Translations under genes and position numbers: made by a program
Shown here: positions 1 through 6,231 of the stretch, in pieces
How the letters are laid out: each line of letters starts with the position of its first letter
Numbering within the stretch: the stretch's first letter is position 1
NCBI GenBank assembly: GCA_030043175.1
Contig: JASHYD010001048.1
Span: 1 to 14,565 of the forward strand
Direction: 5' to 3'
DNA length: 14,565 bases
Source: Xanthobacteraceae bacterium
GTDB taxonomy: Bacteria > Pseudomonadota > Alphaproteobacteria > Rhizobiales > Xanthobacteraceae
Notes under the pieces: generated by a model
Databases searched by the model: none
What the model was told of the DNA's origin: nothing
Seen by the model: only the letters and a program-made list of their open reading frames with translations

Positions 1-900
1 AACCGACCCTTGCGCATGTGCGGCGCTCAGCAACATGTGCGGCTCGAACGGCAGTATGATGCCGTCCGCCTCGTCGCGCACGAGCAGGATCGGATGCGGA
101 ATGCGGGGAATCCAATACGTGCCGTCGGCCGCGCTCGTTCGTTCGTCACGATAAGTGAGAAAATGCTGGGCCGTCACCGCGGTCTGCCGCCCGCCAAGAT
201 AAGGCATTCTCATTGGCAGAATATCCGCGACTTTACCGGTTGCCACCGCGTTGCGCGCGGCTGCGGTCAGCCTTTCGTAAACCTCCTCGTTGTGGATGAG
301 GATATTGCGCGACTTCCATGGCAAATTCCCGAACGGACCGGTCAAGATCACTCCCTTGATCGCAGGGTCCCAGTCGGTTGCGGCGTAGTATTCGACCTGG
401 ATCGTACCGAGGCTATGCCCTTGAAGCACGATAGAGGGATAGCCCAGCGCTTTGGCGGTCGCGACGGCCGCCTCGATGTCTTTGCGCGCGTCAAAAAAAT
501 TATCGGTGTTCACATGCTGGTCGTGCCCTCGTGTGCTGATGGTCAGCGCCGCGTAACCCTTGGGCGACAGCGCACGGGCCACCGCACGCAGCGGCAGCTC
601 GGCCAGATTGGAGCCGCTGCCATGCACCTGAACGATCATCGTCGCGCCGCTCGGCGGCATATCCGGCTGCCACAGGGCAGCATCGATCCTGGATCCGTCG
701 ATTGCTTTGAGCGCAAGGAACTTGAGCGAAGCGCCCGGCAGAGGCTGCATGTCTTCGGGCAGGCTCGAGGGACGGGGGACCGTGTCGAATTCGATGCTTG
801 CCGCAACCTGCGCCGCCCCGGCTGGCGGTGGGGCACAGGTCGCGGCAGCCGCGGCGAGGACGAACAGGGCGAGACGTAAGCGGTCGCAGTGCAGTTTCAT
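1..900 (-). CDS. Exported alpha/beta hydrolase, 3' end beyond left edge
   Basis: The frame is open from an ATG at 900 to the window edge, giving 300 residues with no stop, so the C-terminus is missing. A strong ribosome binding site (AAGGAGG, plus-strand positions 906-912) sits 5 nt before the ATG and fixes the start. Residues 1-30 form a Sec-type signal peptide: basic start, hydrophobic LALFVLAAAAA, then an AGAA-type cleavage region, so the protein probably acts in the periplasm. The alpha/beta hydrolase fold is shown by VQVHGSGSN near residues 90-98 (oxyanion-hole region) and the nucleophile elbow GHSLG at 161-165 with Ser163. Asp277 or Asp279 in LLVRDEADG is a possible acid. The catalytic His is not in the visible part. 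Substrate is unknown; an esterase or lipase-like role is family inference. It lies 201 bp downstream of another hydrolase on the same strand. Confidence 0.85.
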   Translation of the reverse strand, partial: MKLHCDRLRLALFVLAAAAATCAPPPAGAAQVAASIEFDTVPRPSSLPEDMQPLPGASLKFLALKAIDGSRIDAALWQPDMPPSGATMIVQVHGSGSNLAELPLRAVARALSPKGYAALTISTRGHDQHVNTDNFFDARKDIEAAVATAKALGYPSIVLQGHSLGTIQVEYYAATDWDPAIKGVILTGPFGNLPWKSRNILIHNEEVYERLTAAARNAVATGKVADILPMRMPYLGGRQTAVTAQHFLTYRDERTSAADGTYWIPRIPHPILLVRDEADGIILPFEPHMLLSAAHAQGSV

Positions 901-905
901 CGGGG

Positions 906-912
906 CCTCCTT
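906..912 (-). promoter_or_regulatory. Ribosome binding site of the exported hydrolase
   Basis: The minus strand reads AAGGAGG here, followed by five bases (CCCCG) and the ATG at 900. It is one of the strongest Shine-Dalgarno matches in the window and decides the start of the signal-peptide-bearing hydrolase. Confidence 0.75.
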
Positions 913-953
913 GGCTCAATGAAGCGGAGTCATAAACGCCGCATCGCTAGCCG

Positions 954-979
954 CAACCCGCGTCTGCAACCCGCGTCTG
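954..979. repeat. 13-bp tandem duplication
   Basis: CAACCCGCGTCTG occurs twice back to back (954-966 and 967-979), followed by a partial third start, CAAGCGCCGC. It lies in the 201-bp gap between two minus-strand hydrolase genes, about 55 bp upstream of the left hydrolase. The rest of this gap shows no gene. It may be a simple slippage duplication; a regulatory role is not shown. Confidence 0.7.
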
Positions 980-1101
980 CAAGCGCCGCATCACGATCCG
1001 CCAGTTGCCCGGTTGGGTAGCCGCTCATGAGATTTTCCCGCCGGTCCCGGCGTCAGCCGCCTGCGCCGCAGCAGCTTCTCCGGCATGATCCCGGGGCTCG
1101 A

Positions 1102-2001
1102 TCAGTCGGCTGGCAGGAGCTGGTCCGCAAAAGCGCCGATGTTCGCAATTGCCTGGCGTGCTTCGGGCAAGGCCGGCGCAAAGAGATGCCACACGTGAGG
1201 CATGCGCGGCCACACCTCAATTTCGGCGCGGCAACCTGCCGCCCGCAGAATTGCAGCCATACGAACCGCATCGTCGTGCAGGATTTCGTCGCTGCCGACG
1301 TGAATGAGGGTTGGCGGTAACCCCGCCGGATTGCCGTAGAGGGGGGACGCATAGGGATTGCGAGGGTCGGCGCCCGCGAGATAGCAGTCGGCAAAAAGGC
1401 GCGCGTCTGCGGTGCTCAGCATCGGGTCCGATTTCTCGTTAAACGAAAACGAGGCGCCGGTGAGAGCAAGGTCGGTCCAGGGCGACAGGGCAATAGCGGC
1501 CGCGGGAAGCTCATGCCCAGCATCGCGCAACCTCAACAATAACGCCAAGGCCAGGCCGCCGCCGGCGGAATCGCCCATGACCGCGATGCGCCGCGGCACA
1601 GCTCTGCCGCCAACAAGCCAACGATAGGCCGCCCATGCGTCATCAAGCGCGGCCGGGAAGGGGTGTTCCGGTGCTAGCCGGTAGTCAATCGCCAGAACAC
1701 GCGCGCGCGCCGCCATTGCGATGCGCCACGTGAAATGGCGATAAAGTGCTCCCGAGCCTGTCACATATCCGCCGCCGTGAAGAAACAGCACATCACGATC
1801 AGGCCGCGACGCCGGTGTGGTGATGAACTCGCCTGGAACCCCGCCGGCATCCACCGGTAGCACTTCGGTTCCTGCGGCGGGACTTGGCGTCCATCTCGCG
1901 GCGGCGAGAATGCCTTGTCGAGCAGCGGCGACCGTAGCGTGACCGCGCCGCTTGATGAACCAGCGCGCACCGACGCGAACCAACTCCGAACGCAAGCTCA
2001 C
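1102..2001 (-). CDS. Alpha/beta hydrolase, hormone-sensitive-lipase (family IV) esterase
   Basis: This 299-residue protein has all the marks of the alpha/beta hydrolase-3 family (bacterial HSL-type esterases): the oxyanion-hole motif HGGG at 75-78, the DYRLAPEHPFPAALDD block at 106-121, the nucleophile motif GDSAGG with Ser145, the acid in GSDEILHDD (probably Asp238) and His269 in MPHVWH. It has no signal peptide, so it should be cytoplasmic and hydrolyse short or medium carboxyl esters; the natural substrate is unknown. The frame stays open upstream to 2151, but that part overlaps the repeat-derived tail of the preceding acyltransferase. I chose the GTG at 2001 (MSLRSELVRVG) because such proteins begin with this type of N-terminus; no clear ribosome binding site precedes it. 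The gap to the acyltransferase stop is 16 bp, so co-transcription is likely. Confidence 0.87.
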   Translation of the reverse strand: MSLRSELVRVGARWFIKRRGHATVAAARQGILAAARWTPSPAAGTEVLPVDAGGVPGEFITTPASRPDRDVLFLHGGGYVTGSGALYRHFTWRIAMAARARVLAIDYRLAPEHPFPAALDDAWAAYRWLVGGRAVPRRIAVMGDSAGGGLALALLLRLRDAGHELPAAAIALSPWTDLALTGASFSFNEKSDPMLSTADARLFADCYLAGADPRNPYASPLYGNPAGLPPTLIHVGSDEILHDDAVRMAAILRAAGCRAEIEVWPRMPHVWHLFAPALPEARQAIANIGAFADQLLPAD

Positions 2002-2017
2002 CCGAGGTTTTCTGCCA

Positions 2018-3310
2018 TCAGACTTTGGTTTGCAGCCGGTTGCCGAGCCTGCCCGCGCCGCCCTCCCCCCGCAAGTGGGGAGGGTAGGCGCGTGCCCGGG
2101 AAGGTAAGGACGGCGCCGCCAGCGACCAGCGGAGCGGCGTGACGACGGCATTGACAGCCCGCCGCATCGCGGCGACCGAGCCCCAGCTCAGCAGCAGCGT
2201 TCCGCAAAATACGATTGCCGCCTTGATGACGGCGAGAACTGCAAATCCCAACAGAGCAAACTGCAGCCAGACGCAGAACAGATAGTGGACGAGGTACATG
2301 CCATAGGTTTCTTCGCTGAAGGCGTCGAGCATCCTTATATGTCGGTTGGCAAAGCGAACAAAGATCGCCAACATGAATATGCTGCCGGCCGCGCAACACA
2401 GCACGAAGCTTGATGCTTCGAGGACCTGCAGCTGCCACGACGGGGCACCGCCGCCGCTCATGGCAATTCCGACCAGTCCGAGCCACAGCGCAAAGGTTGC
2501 GATTGCAGCCCCCGCAGCAACCGCCCAGTGCCGCGTCAGCCATCCCCCTGGGGCAAGAAGAATCCCTCTTTCGATTCCATAAGCCCCGACGCCAACGCCG
2601 GTCGAGAAATAAACGGCATAGAGCAGCGGTCGAGACAGCTGGAACGCAAAGGGCCCGACATGAAACCAGGTCCACGGCGTGAAGGCGAGCGCCAGCGGGA
2701 CATAGGCGAGCCCGGACGCGGCCACCAAAACCGTCACGAATGCCGCGGGCCGTGCGCTGAGCTGGCCGACCATTTGACCAAACGCGTCGCCTGAACGGCG
2801 CGCGAAGGCGTGGATCGCAGCGGCTGCGAGATCGAAAGCAAGCAGCACCCATAGAAACCACGGGGGGCCGCTCGGCCAAAACGGCAATGCAAGCAAGTGC
2901 TGCCAGTAGGCCGTCACGCTCATATCTGCGGCGGTCACGCGATAAATCGGATAATTCGCTACGGGCATCAGCACGCCGACCGCGAGCGCGAACGGCAACC
3001 CCAGGCGGACCGCGCGGTCACGCAGAAAATTACGCGCGCCTTTGCGCGTGAGGCTCGGCCACACGAATAGCCCGGACAGAAAGAACAGAAGCGCGATCAG
3101 ATATGTGTCCTGATGCGCACAGAAAATATCGAAGCCCAACCAGCGGTCGCCATCGACGATCGGAATGCTACGCCATCGAAAGGGTGGGTCATCGAAGCGG
3201 AACGAAGAGGCCGGCGAGGAGGCGAGATAGGCGATGAACGAGTGGACCGCAAGCACGATGACGATCGCGAAGGTCCGCAGATTGTTGAGTGCAAGGGTAG
3301 GAGTGGACAT
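2018..3310 (-). CDS. Acyltransferase family 3 integral membrane protein
   Basis: This 430-residue protein is very hydrophobic, with about ten predicted membrane spans. It starts with the acyltransferase-3 signature: Arg12 and His23 in NLRTFAIVIVLAVH fit the family's R-X10-H motif, and FLRDRAVRLGLP at 95-106 is the usual positively charged loop. Such enzymes (OafA, MdoC/OpgC-like) move acyl groups such as acetyl or succinyl onto sugars or glycans across the inner membrane. The acceptor here is unknown. ATG 3310 was chosen because only ten residues precede the signature; an in-frame ATG at 3340 would add MLTTRENLKN, and the frame opens further to 3403. No start has a good ribosome binding site. 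The last 30 or so residues (basic, Pro/Gly rich) are encoded by a palindromic repeat and look unlike the rest of the family. It probably leads an operon with the hydrolase downstream. Confidence 0.85.
   Translation of the reverse strand: MSTPTLALNNLRTFAIVIVLAVHSFIAYLASSPASSFRFDDPPFRWRSIPIVDGDRWLGFDIFCAHQDTYLIALLFFLSGLFVWPSLTRKGARNFLRDRAVRLGLPFALAVGVLMPVANYPIYRVTAADMSVTAYWQHLLALPFWPSGPPWFLWVLLAFDLAAAAIHAFARRSGDAFGQMVGQLSARPAAFVTVLVAASGLAYVPLALAFTPWTWFHVGPFAFQLSRPLLYAVYFSTGVGVGAYGIERGILLAPGGWLTRHWAVAAGAAIATFALWLGLVGIAMSGGGAPSWQLQVLEASSFVLCCAAGSIFMLAIFVRFANRHIRMLDAFSEETYGMYLVHYLFCVWLQFALLGFAVLAVIKAAIVFCGTLLLSWGSVAAMRRAVNAVVTPLRWSLAAPSLPSRARAYPPHLRGEGGAGRLGNRLQTKV
2061..2084. repeat. GC-rich palindromic element inside the acyltransferase 3' end
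   Basis: CCCTCCCC at 2061-2068 pairs with GGGGAGGG at 2077-2084 around a short loop. The flanks (about 2035-2105) are also compositionally odd and encode a tail with PHLRGEGG, a translation typical of dispersed intergenic palindromes in Bradyrhizobium-like genomes. That recognition is from memory and was not searched. The element sits within the last codons of the acyltransferase, about 60 bp before the next gene. No T-run follows on either strand, so it is not a standard terminator. Confidence 0.6.
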
Positions 3311-3590
3311 ATTCTTGAGGTTCTCTCGTGTGGTCAGCATTTGCCTGCGCGTGGAGGGCCCATCAGGGCCGGTTGAAACAAGACAGCGGCCGCCATCGCG
3401 CATGTGAGCGCAAGCGCGATGCCCGGATCCACCATGGACGCCCGAGGCAGAATTTCACCACGGCTGAAACGGCTGAGGTCAGGAAGGGCGAGGGTGAACG
3501 ACTACCGTACGGGTTTACGGCGGGCCGCAAACGCGCACGCAATCGCTTCATCACTGTTTTGATTGCCACGATCGAGCGTTTTCAGGGTTG

Positions 3591-3623
3591 GCGAGGACGG
3601 CCGTCCGCTGTGGACGGCCTCGC
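3591..3623. repeat. Nested palindrome / imperfect hairpin
   Basis: GGACGGCCGTCC (3595-3606) is a perfect 12-bp palindrome. Overlapping it, GGCCGTCC (3599-3606) pairs with GGACGGCC (3612-3619), and GCGAGG (3591-3596) with CCTCGC (3618-3623). Alternative foldings therefore compete for the same bases. The neighbouring minus-strand text GTCATTGCGAGG suggests a degraded copy of a dispersed repeat. No gene is attached. Confidence 0.6.
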
Positions 3624-3740
3624 AATGACAACGGCGGGCGAAGGATGTACTTACAACAACGGTGTGGATCAAAGGTTCCGGCGCACTTCGGCAGCTCGGC
3701 AATCGACGCCATTTTGCGGTGCTTCGGCGCACATGAAAGA

Positions 3741-3761
3741 CGCCGGCGAATGGAGCCGGCG
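3741..3761 (-). terminator. Possible leftward intrinsic terminator
   Basis: CGCCGGC (3741-3747) pairs perfectly with GCCGGCG (3755-3761) around a 7-nt loop. On the minus strand the stem is followed by TCTTTC, a modest U-rich tail; on the plus strand no T-run follows. It would stop a minus-strand transcript from the right, perhaps read-through from the stronger hairpin at 3955-3978. The short tail keeps this a weak call. Confidence 0.35.
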
Positions 3762-3948
3762 CCGCAGGATCAAATTTCTATCAACTTTTCGATACTCGAT
3801 CACGCCACAGCGGGGTCCGGTGTTCCGGCCGCATCGCCTGGGACTTGGACCGGCGCTTTTGATTTCGCGACACCGAAATCCGTTCGGGTCGTTGAAACGC
3901 AACCGAGCCCCAGGCCGATTGCGTTATCCGGAGTCATTCGGGCTCGAC

Positions 3949-3978
3949 GAAAAATGGCCCCGCAAAGCAGCGGGGCCA
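3949..3978 (-). terminator. Strong leftward intrinsic terminator
   Basis: TGGCCCCGC (3955-3963) and GCGGGGCCA (3970-3978) form a perfect 9-bp GC-rich stem with a 6-nt loop. Read on the minus strand, the stem is followed directly by TTTTTCGTCG, a proper U-tract; the plus strand has no such tract. It therefore ends a leftward transcript that begins between here and the start of the glycosyltransferase gene. No large minus-strand gene lies there, which points to a small RNA or small protein gene. Confidence 0.7.
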
Positions 3979-4009
3979 AGTCGGGGAGGAAGTCGACGTT
4001 CGTCGATAC
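3979..4009 (-). ncRNA. Possible 3' part of a small RNA with anti-Shine-Dalgarno stretch
   Basis: On the minus strand, just upstream of the strong terminator, lie a small hairpin TCGACGAACGTCGA (3993-4006) and then the unpaired pyrimidine run CTTCCTCCCC (about 3983-3992). The hairpin, CCUCC-type single strand and terminator order resembles trans-acting alphaproteobacterial sRNAs that carry anti-Shine-Dalgarno motifs (such as the ar14 and CcsR types). That is an analogy of layout, not a recognised homology. The 5' end and promoter are not identifiable. It may instead be the 3' untranslated part of the short frame at 4010-4114. Confidence 0.3.
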
Positions 4010-4114
4010 TTAATCAACGGATGCAGAAAGGTAATGTTCCCTCATCAGGCGATCGATGCCGGTTTTGACGCGTCTGCGCAGAACGCGCCTGGCTCTGGTC
4101 AAACGGCGGTACAC
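4010..4114 (-). CDS. Possible small basic protein (34 residues)
   Basis: A minus-strand frame from GTG 4114 to TAA at 4010-4012 encodes 34 residues starting MYRRLTRARRVLRRRV and ending REHYLSASVD. It is very basic in the first half and could form an amphipathic helix. GAGGA lies about 13 nt before the GTG, which is rather far. The frame is closed upstream by a TGA near 4176 and has no ATG before Met24. The only support for expression is the intrinsic terminator 30 bp downstream and the lack of any other gene it could serve. I recognise no family; it may be non-coding. Confidence 0.25.
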   Translation of the reverse strand: MYRRLTRARRVLRRRVKTGIDRLMREHYLSASVD

Positions 4115-4247
4115 TTTGAGTTGTACGTCCTCGGATGCGCACTGAAATTGCGCGGAGCCGAAGCTTTTCTTTCTGTGGTGGGATCAATCGCGCTCACCTG
4201 GAATTGTTGGACTGCCCGGGAGCTGACAAACAATGGAGCTTGCGAAG

Positions 4248-5318
4248 ATGCACATTGCTCAAATTGCGCCATTGACGGAAGCCGTGCCGCCTAAGCTTTA
4301 TGGCGGCACCGAACGTGTCATCTATTGGCTAACCGAGGAGCTGGTCGCGCTCGGACACGACGTCACACTATACGCCAGCGGCGACTCGGTGACGTCGGCC
4401 AGACTGGAGGCGGTATGGCCGCGAGCGCTTCGTATCGATGGTTCGGTGCGGGACCCGAACGCGCTACATATGTCGATGCTGGAGCGGGTCCGCCAGCAAG
4501 CGAGCGATTACGATTTTCTCCATTTCCATTTGGACTATTATCCATTCTCTTTGTTTTCTCGCCAATCCGTTCCCTTTGCCACGACTCTGCACGGTCGACT
4601 TGATCTGCCTGAGCACCAGCCGGTGTTTAAGACGTTCCCATCGCTGCCGGTGATTTCCATCTCCGACTCGCAGCGAAGGCCTATCCCGCAAGCCAACTGG
4701 GTGCGCACGATCTATCATGGCCTGCCGCAGCAACTTCTGATGCCGTCAGCGGTGCGGCCGAGTTATCTCGCCTTTCTCGGCCGCATCGCTCCCGAGAAGG
4801 GAGTCGATCGGGCGATTTCAATCGCCCGCAGATGCGGTGTTCCGCTGCGAATCGCAGCAAAAGTTGATAAGGTAGACCGTGAATATTTCAATGAAAAAAT
4901 CCGGCCGCTGCTGGACGGTTCGAGCGCGGCCTATATCGGGGAAATCAACGATACGGAGAAATCAGAATTTCTAAGCGGCGCCGTCGCGTTGCTCGATCCG
5001 ATCGACTGGCCAGAACCGTTCGGTCTCGTCATGATCGAAGCAATGGCCTGTGGTACGCCGGTGATCGCATTTAATCGCGGATCCGTCCGGGAAATTGTCG
5101 ATGACGGTCTGACCGGCTTTATCGTCGAGGATGAGGAAGGCGCAATCGGAGCTTTCGACCGGCTTTCGCAGCTCTCTCGAGACAACATCCGCCAGCACTT
5201 CGAACACCGCTTTACCGCCCGCCGCATGGCGCTCGAGTACCTCCTCGCCTATCGCAGCCTGATGGATCGGGATGCCCATCGCCTCAAATTGGTTGTCGAC
5301 GGGGTCGCGGCGCTTTAG
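4248..5318 (+). CDS. Family 4 glycosyltransferase (GT4, GT-B fold)
   Basis: This 356-residue protein has the normal length of a retaining GT-B enzyme. The N-terminal Rossmann domain opens with MHIAQIAPLTEAVPPK and the glycine-rich acceptor loop LYGGTERV (18-24). The C-terminal nucleotide-sugar domain has FLGRIAPEKGVD (176-187) and the GT4 E-X7-E signature EPFGLVMIE (Glu256, Glu264), followed by AMACGTPVIAF and GSVREIVDDGLTGF. It should transfer a sugar from an NDP-sugar to an unknown acceptor in the cytoplasm; there is no signal peptide or membrane span. I chose ATG 4248 because GGAG at 4235-4238 is 9 nt upstream; an in-frame ATG at 4233 would add five residues. It heads a plus-strand set with a glycosidase and faces otsA, suggesting work on a glucoside, glucan or compatible solute. 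Its base composition seems somewhat more AT-rich than the neighbours. Confidence 0.9.
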   Translation: MHIAQIAPLTEAVPPKLYGGTERVIYWLTEELVALGHDVTLYASGDSVTSARLEAVWPRALRIDGSVRDPNALHMSMLERVRQQASDYDFLHFHLDYYPFSLFSRQSVPFATTLHGRLDLPEHQPVFKTFPSLPVISISDSQRRPIPQANWVRTIYHGLPQQLLMPSAVRPSYLAFLGRIAPEKGVDRAISIARRCGVPLRIAAKVDKVDREYFNEKIRPLLDGSSAAYIGEINDTEKSEFLSGAVALLDPIDWPEPFGLVMIEAMACGTPVIAFNRGSVREIVDDGLTGFIVEDEEGAIGAFDRLSQLSRDNIRQHFEHRFTARRMALEYLLAYRSLMDRDAHRLKLVVDGVAAL

Positions 5319-5373
5319 CTCGATTGCCGGCTCGATCAAGACGCAACCTGGGCAGCTCCCGCTTACGATCAAT

Positions 5374-5395
5374 CGCCTGTGCGCTGTCACAGGCG
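5374..5395 (+). terminator. Hairpin after the GT4 gene, weak terminator candidate
   Basis: CGCCTGTG (5374-5381) pairs perfectly with CACAGGCG (5388-5395) over a 6-nt loop, 56 bp after the GT4 stop codon. There is no U-tract; the sequence runs straight into a 16-bp tandem repeat. It could be a Rho-assisted 3' end, an mRNA-stabilising hairpin or a protein site. Confidence 0.3.
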
Positions 5396-5442
5396 AGCTC
5401 GTGTGGATCCGAGCTCGTGCGGATCCGAGCTCGTGCGGATCT
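5395..5442. repeat. Three tandem copies of a 16-bp unit
   Basis: GAGCTCGTGTGGATCC (5395-5410), GAGCTCGTGCGGATCC (5411-5426) and GAGCTCGTGCGGATCT (5427-5442) follow one another exactly, with only two substitutions. Each unit holds the palindrome GAGCTC, and the first two also hold GGATCC. The first copy begins at the last base of the hairpin at 5374-5395. A 16-bp period is about one and a half helical turns, so successive copies would alternate faces of the helix. Confidence 0.85.
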
Positions 5443-5540
5443 CTGCCGCGCGAGAGGTCAAGTGAGTGAGAGCGCAACCTTTGCCACAGGCCAGAGCAAC
5501 ACCGCCGCAGGTGACGACCCATGGCCTTGTTGGACCACCG

Positions 5541-5568
5541 CGTTCGCGGGGAACTTAAATCGCGAACG
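5541..5568. repeat. Perfect 8-bp inverted repeat upstream of membrane-protein gene
   Basis: CGTTCGCG (5541-5548) and CGCGAACG (5561-5568) are perfect complements separated by the 12-nt, AT-richer GGGAACTTAAAT. The arm centres are 20 bp apart, about two helical turns, which suits a dimeric regulator. It lies 54-81 bp before the GTG start at 5622 and could equally be an RNA hairpin. Confidence 0.55.
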
Positions 5569-5621
5569 AGCATTACCTCCAGAGTGCGATAGCTCTGGCC
5601 CATCGCTCGCCGGAGGAGCAG

Positions 5622-6098
5622 GTGACTGCGCGCTCTTTCGAACAGCAAGTTCCCAGGCGGTTACAGGCCAGGCACGGCGTTTCTTCACGAGCGATCAGCA
5701 TCTTGCTTGCCCTCCTCGCCGACGCGGGACTGGGGCTGCTTCTGTTCCAGGAGAATTGGATATCATCTACGGAGGACATCGAGCCGTTTTGGGTTAGACA
5801 ATTCATTGTATTTGCACCGTATAGTGCCATTCAATTGTGGACTCCGGCTTACCAGACAGGCCGAGGAGACGAGTTCGCTGCGACAATCGATAAGGTTTTT
5901 GCGGCAAGGCCCGCGATTGTGACCGCGCTTATTCAGATGTACTGGATAGGGCATAACTCTGCTGCCACATTGACCTGGAGGCAACACATTGTGGCGGTGA
6001 GTTGGATCGTCTTCTCAATTGCAGATTTCTTCGCGACCGATATCACCAATCAGCGTCTGTGGATGAGACAATTGAATTTGTCGCCGCCAGCGGACTGA
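5622..6098 (+). CDS. Uncharacterised membrane-type protein, 158 residues
   Basis: I do not recognise this protein. It starts at GTG 5622 with a clear ribosome binding site (GGAGG at 5612-5616, 5 nt spacing), which makes it a credible gene. The translation has a hydrophilic basic start (residues 1-23), a strong hydrophobic segment ISILLALLADAGLGLLLF (about 25-42) and weaker ones near 62-74, 98-112 and 124-138; the last includes SWIVFSIADFFATD. Two to four membrane spans are possible. Trp and Tyr are frequent (EPFWVRQF, IQLWTPAYQ, QMYWIGHN). No catalytic motif or cysteine pair is visible. It lies between a GT4 and a debranching-type glycosidase on the same strand, so a link to their pathway is reasonable but unproven. 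Base use is more AT-rich than in the following gene. Confidence 0.6.
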   Translation: MTARSFEQQVPRRLQARHGVSSRAISILLALLADAGLGLLLFQENWISSTEDIEPFWVRQFIVFAPYSAIQLWTPAYQTGRGDEFAATIDKVFAARPAIVTALIQMYWIGHNSAATLTWRQHIVAVSWIVFSIADFFATDITNQRLWMRQLNLSPPAD

Positions 6099-6231
6099 GC
6101 TGTGGGCTCAAAGCGCGTCATCATTGCGTCGCCATATTGCCAGGGCAGCCTGCTGATGAGATTCCAATGGAACACGCCGGTAGAAAGCGAACATGATGTA
6201 GGGCACGGTGCGTGGTGCGACATCAATTGCG

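Larger units (their letters stand above)
3311..4247. other. Long intergenic region with several hairpins
   Basis: No long frame here reads like a protein; the open plus frame at 3328-4068 has an erratic Arg-rich translation and no family features. The region holds the promoter of the leftward acyltransferase and that of the rightward glycosyltransferase, plus at least five inverted repeats: 3591-3623, 3741-3761, 3861-3880, 3955-3978 and 3993-4006. Two of them look like leftward terminators. On the minus strand, about 3590-3620 carries GTCATTGCGAGG, resembling the edge of a common rhizobial dispersed repeat (from memory). Two very short minus-strand frames, 3334-3435 and 4010-4114, are the only coding candidates. 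Confidence 0.6.
5319..5621 (+). other. Spacer between GT4 gene and membrane-protein gene
   Basis: These 303 bp hold no credible gene but several structures: a perfect 8-bp hairpin at 5374-5395, three tandem copies of a 16-bp unit at 5395-5442, an 8-bp inverted repeat at 5541-5568 and a 6-bp hairpin CCAGAG/CTCTGG at 5579-5598. None is followed by a T-run on the plus strand. The spacer is long enough that the downstream genes may have their own promoter. Confidence 0.6.

Noticed and set aside
10..879. Plus-strand open frame of 289 codons
   Set aside because: It is the antisense shadow of the minus-strand exported hydrolase, which has the signal peptide, ribosome binding site and GHSLG motif.
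1998..2879. Minus-strand open frame of 293 codons
   Set aside because: It lies in another frame of the acyltransferase gene, and its Arg/Cys-rich translation lacks membrane-protein character. The acyltransferase frame carries the family motifs.
3328..4068. Plus-strand open frame of 246 codons in the long intergenic region
   Set aside because: The translation is Arg-rich and irregular, crosses several hairpins, lacks a ribosome binding site and shows no recognisable domain. It looks like chance openness in GC-rich DNA.
5395..5442. Tandem 16-bp repeats as a CRISPR array
   Set aside because: The units are contiguous with no spacers and are too short, and no cas genes are nearby.
5550..5575. 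GGAAC as an EcfG promoter for the membrane-protein gene
   Set aside because: At 16-17 bp spacing the -10 position reads CATT or ATTA rather than CGTT, and the GGAAC lies inside the inverted repeat's loop.
6171..6200. GGAAC upstream of the glycosidase as a stress promoter
   Set aside because: No CGTT follows at the right distance; 16 bp later the sequence reads AACA.
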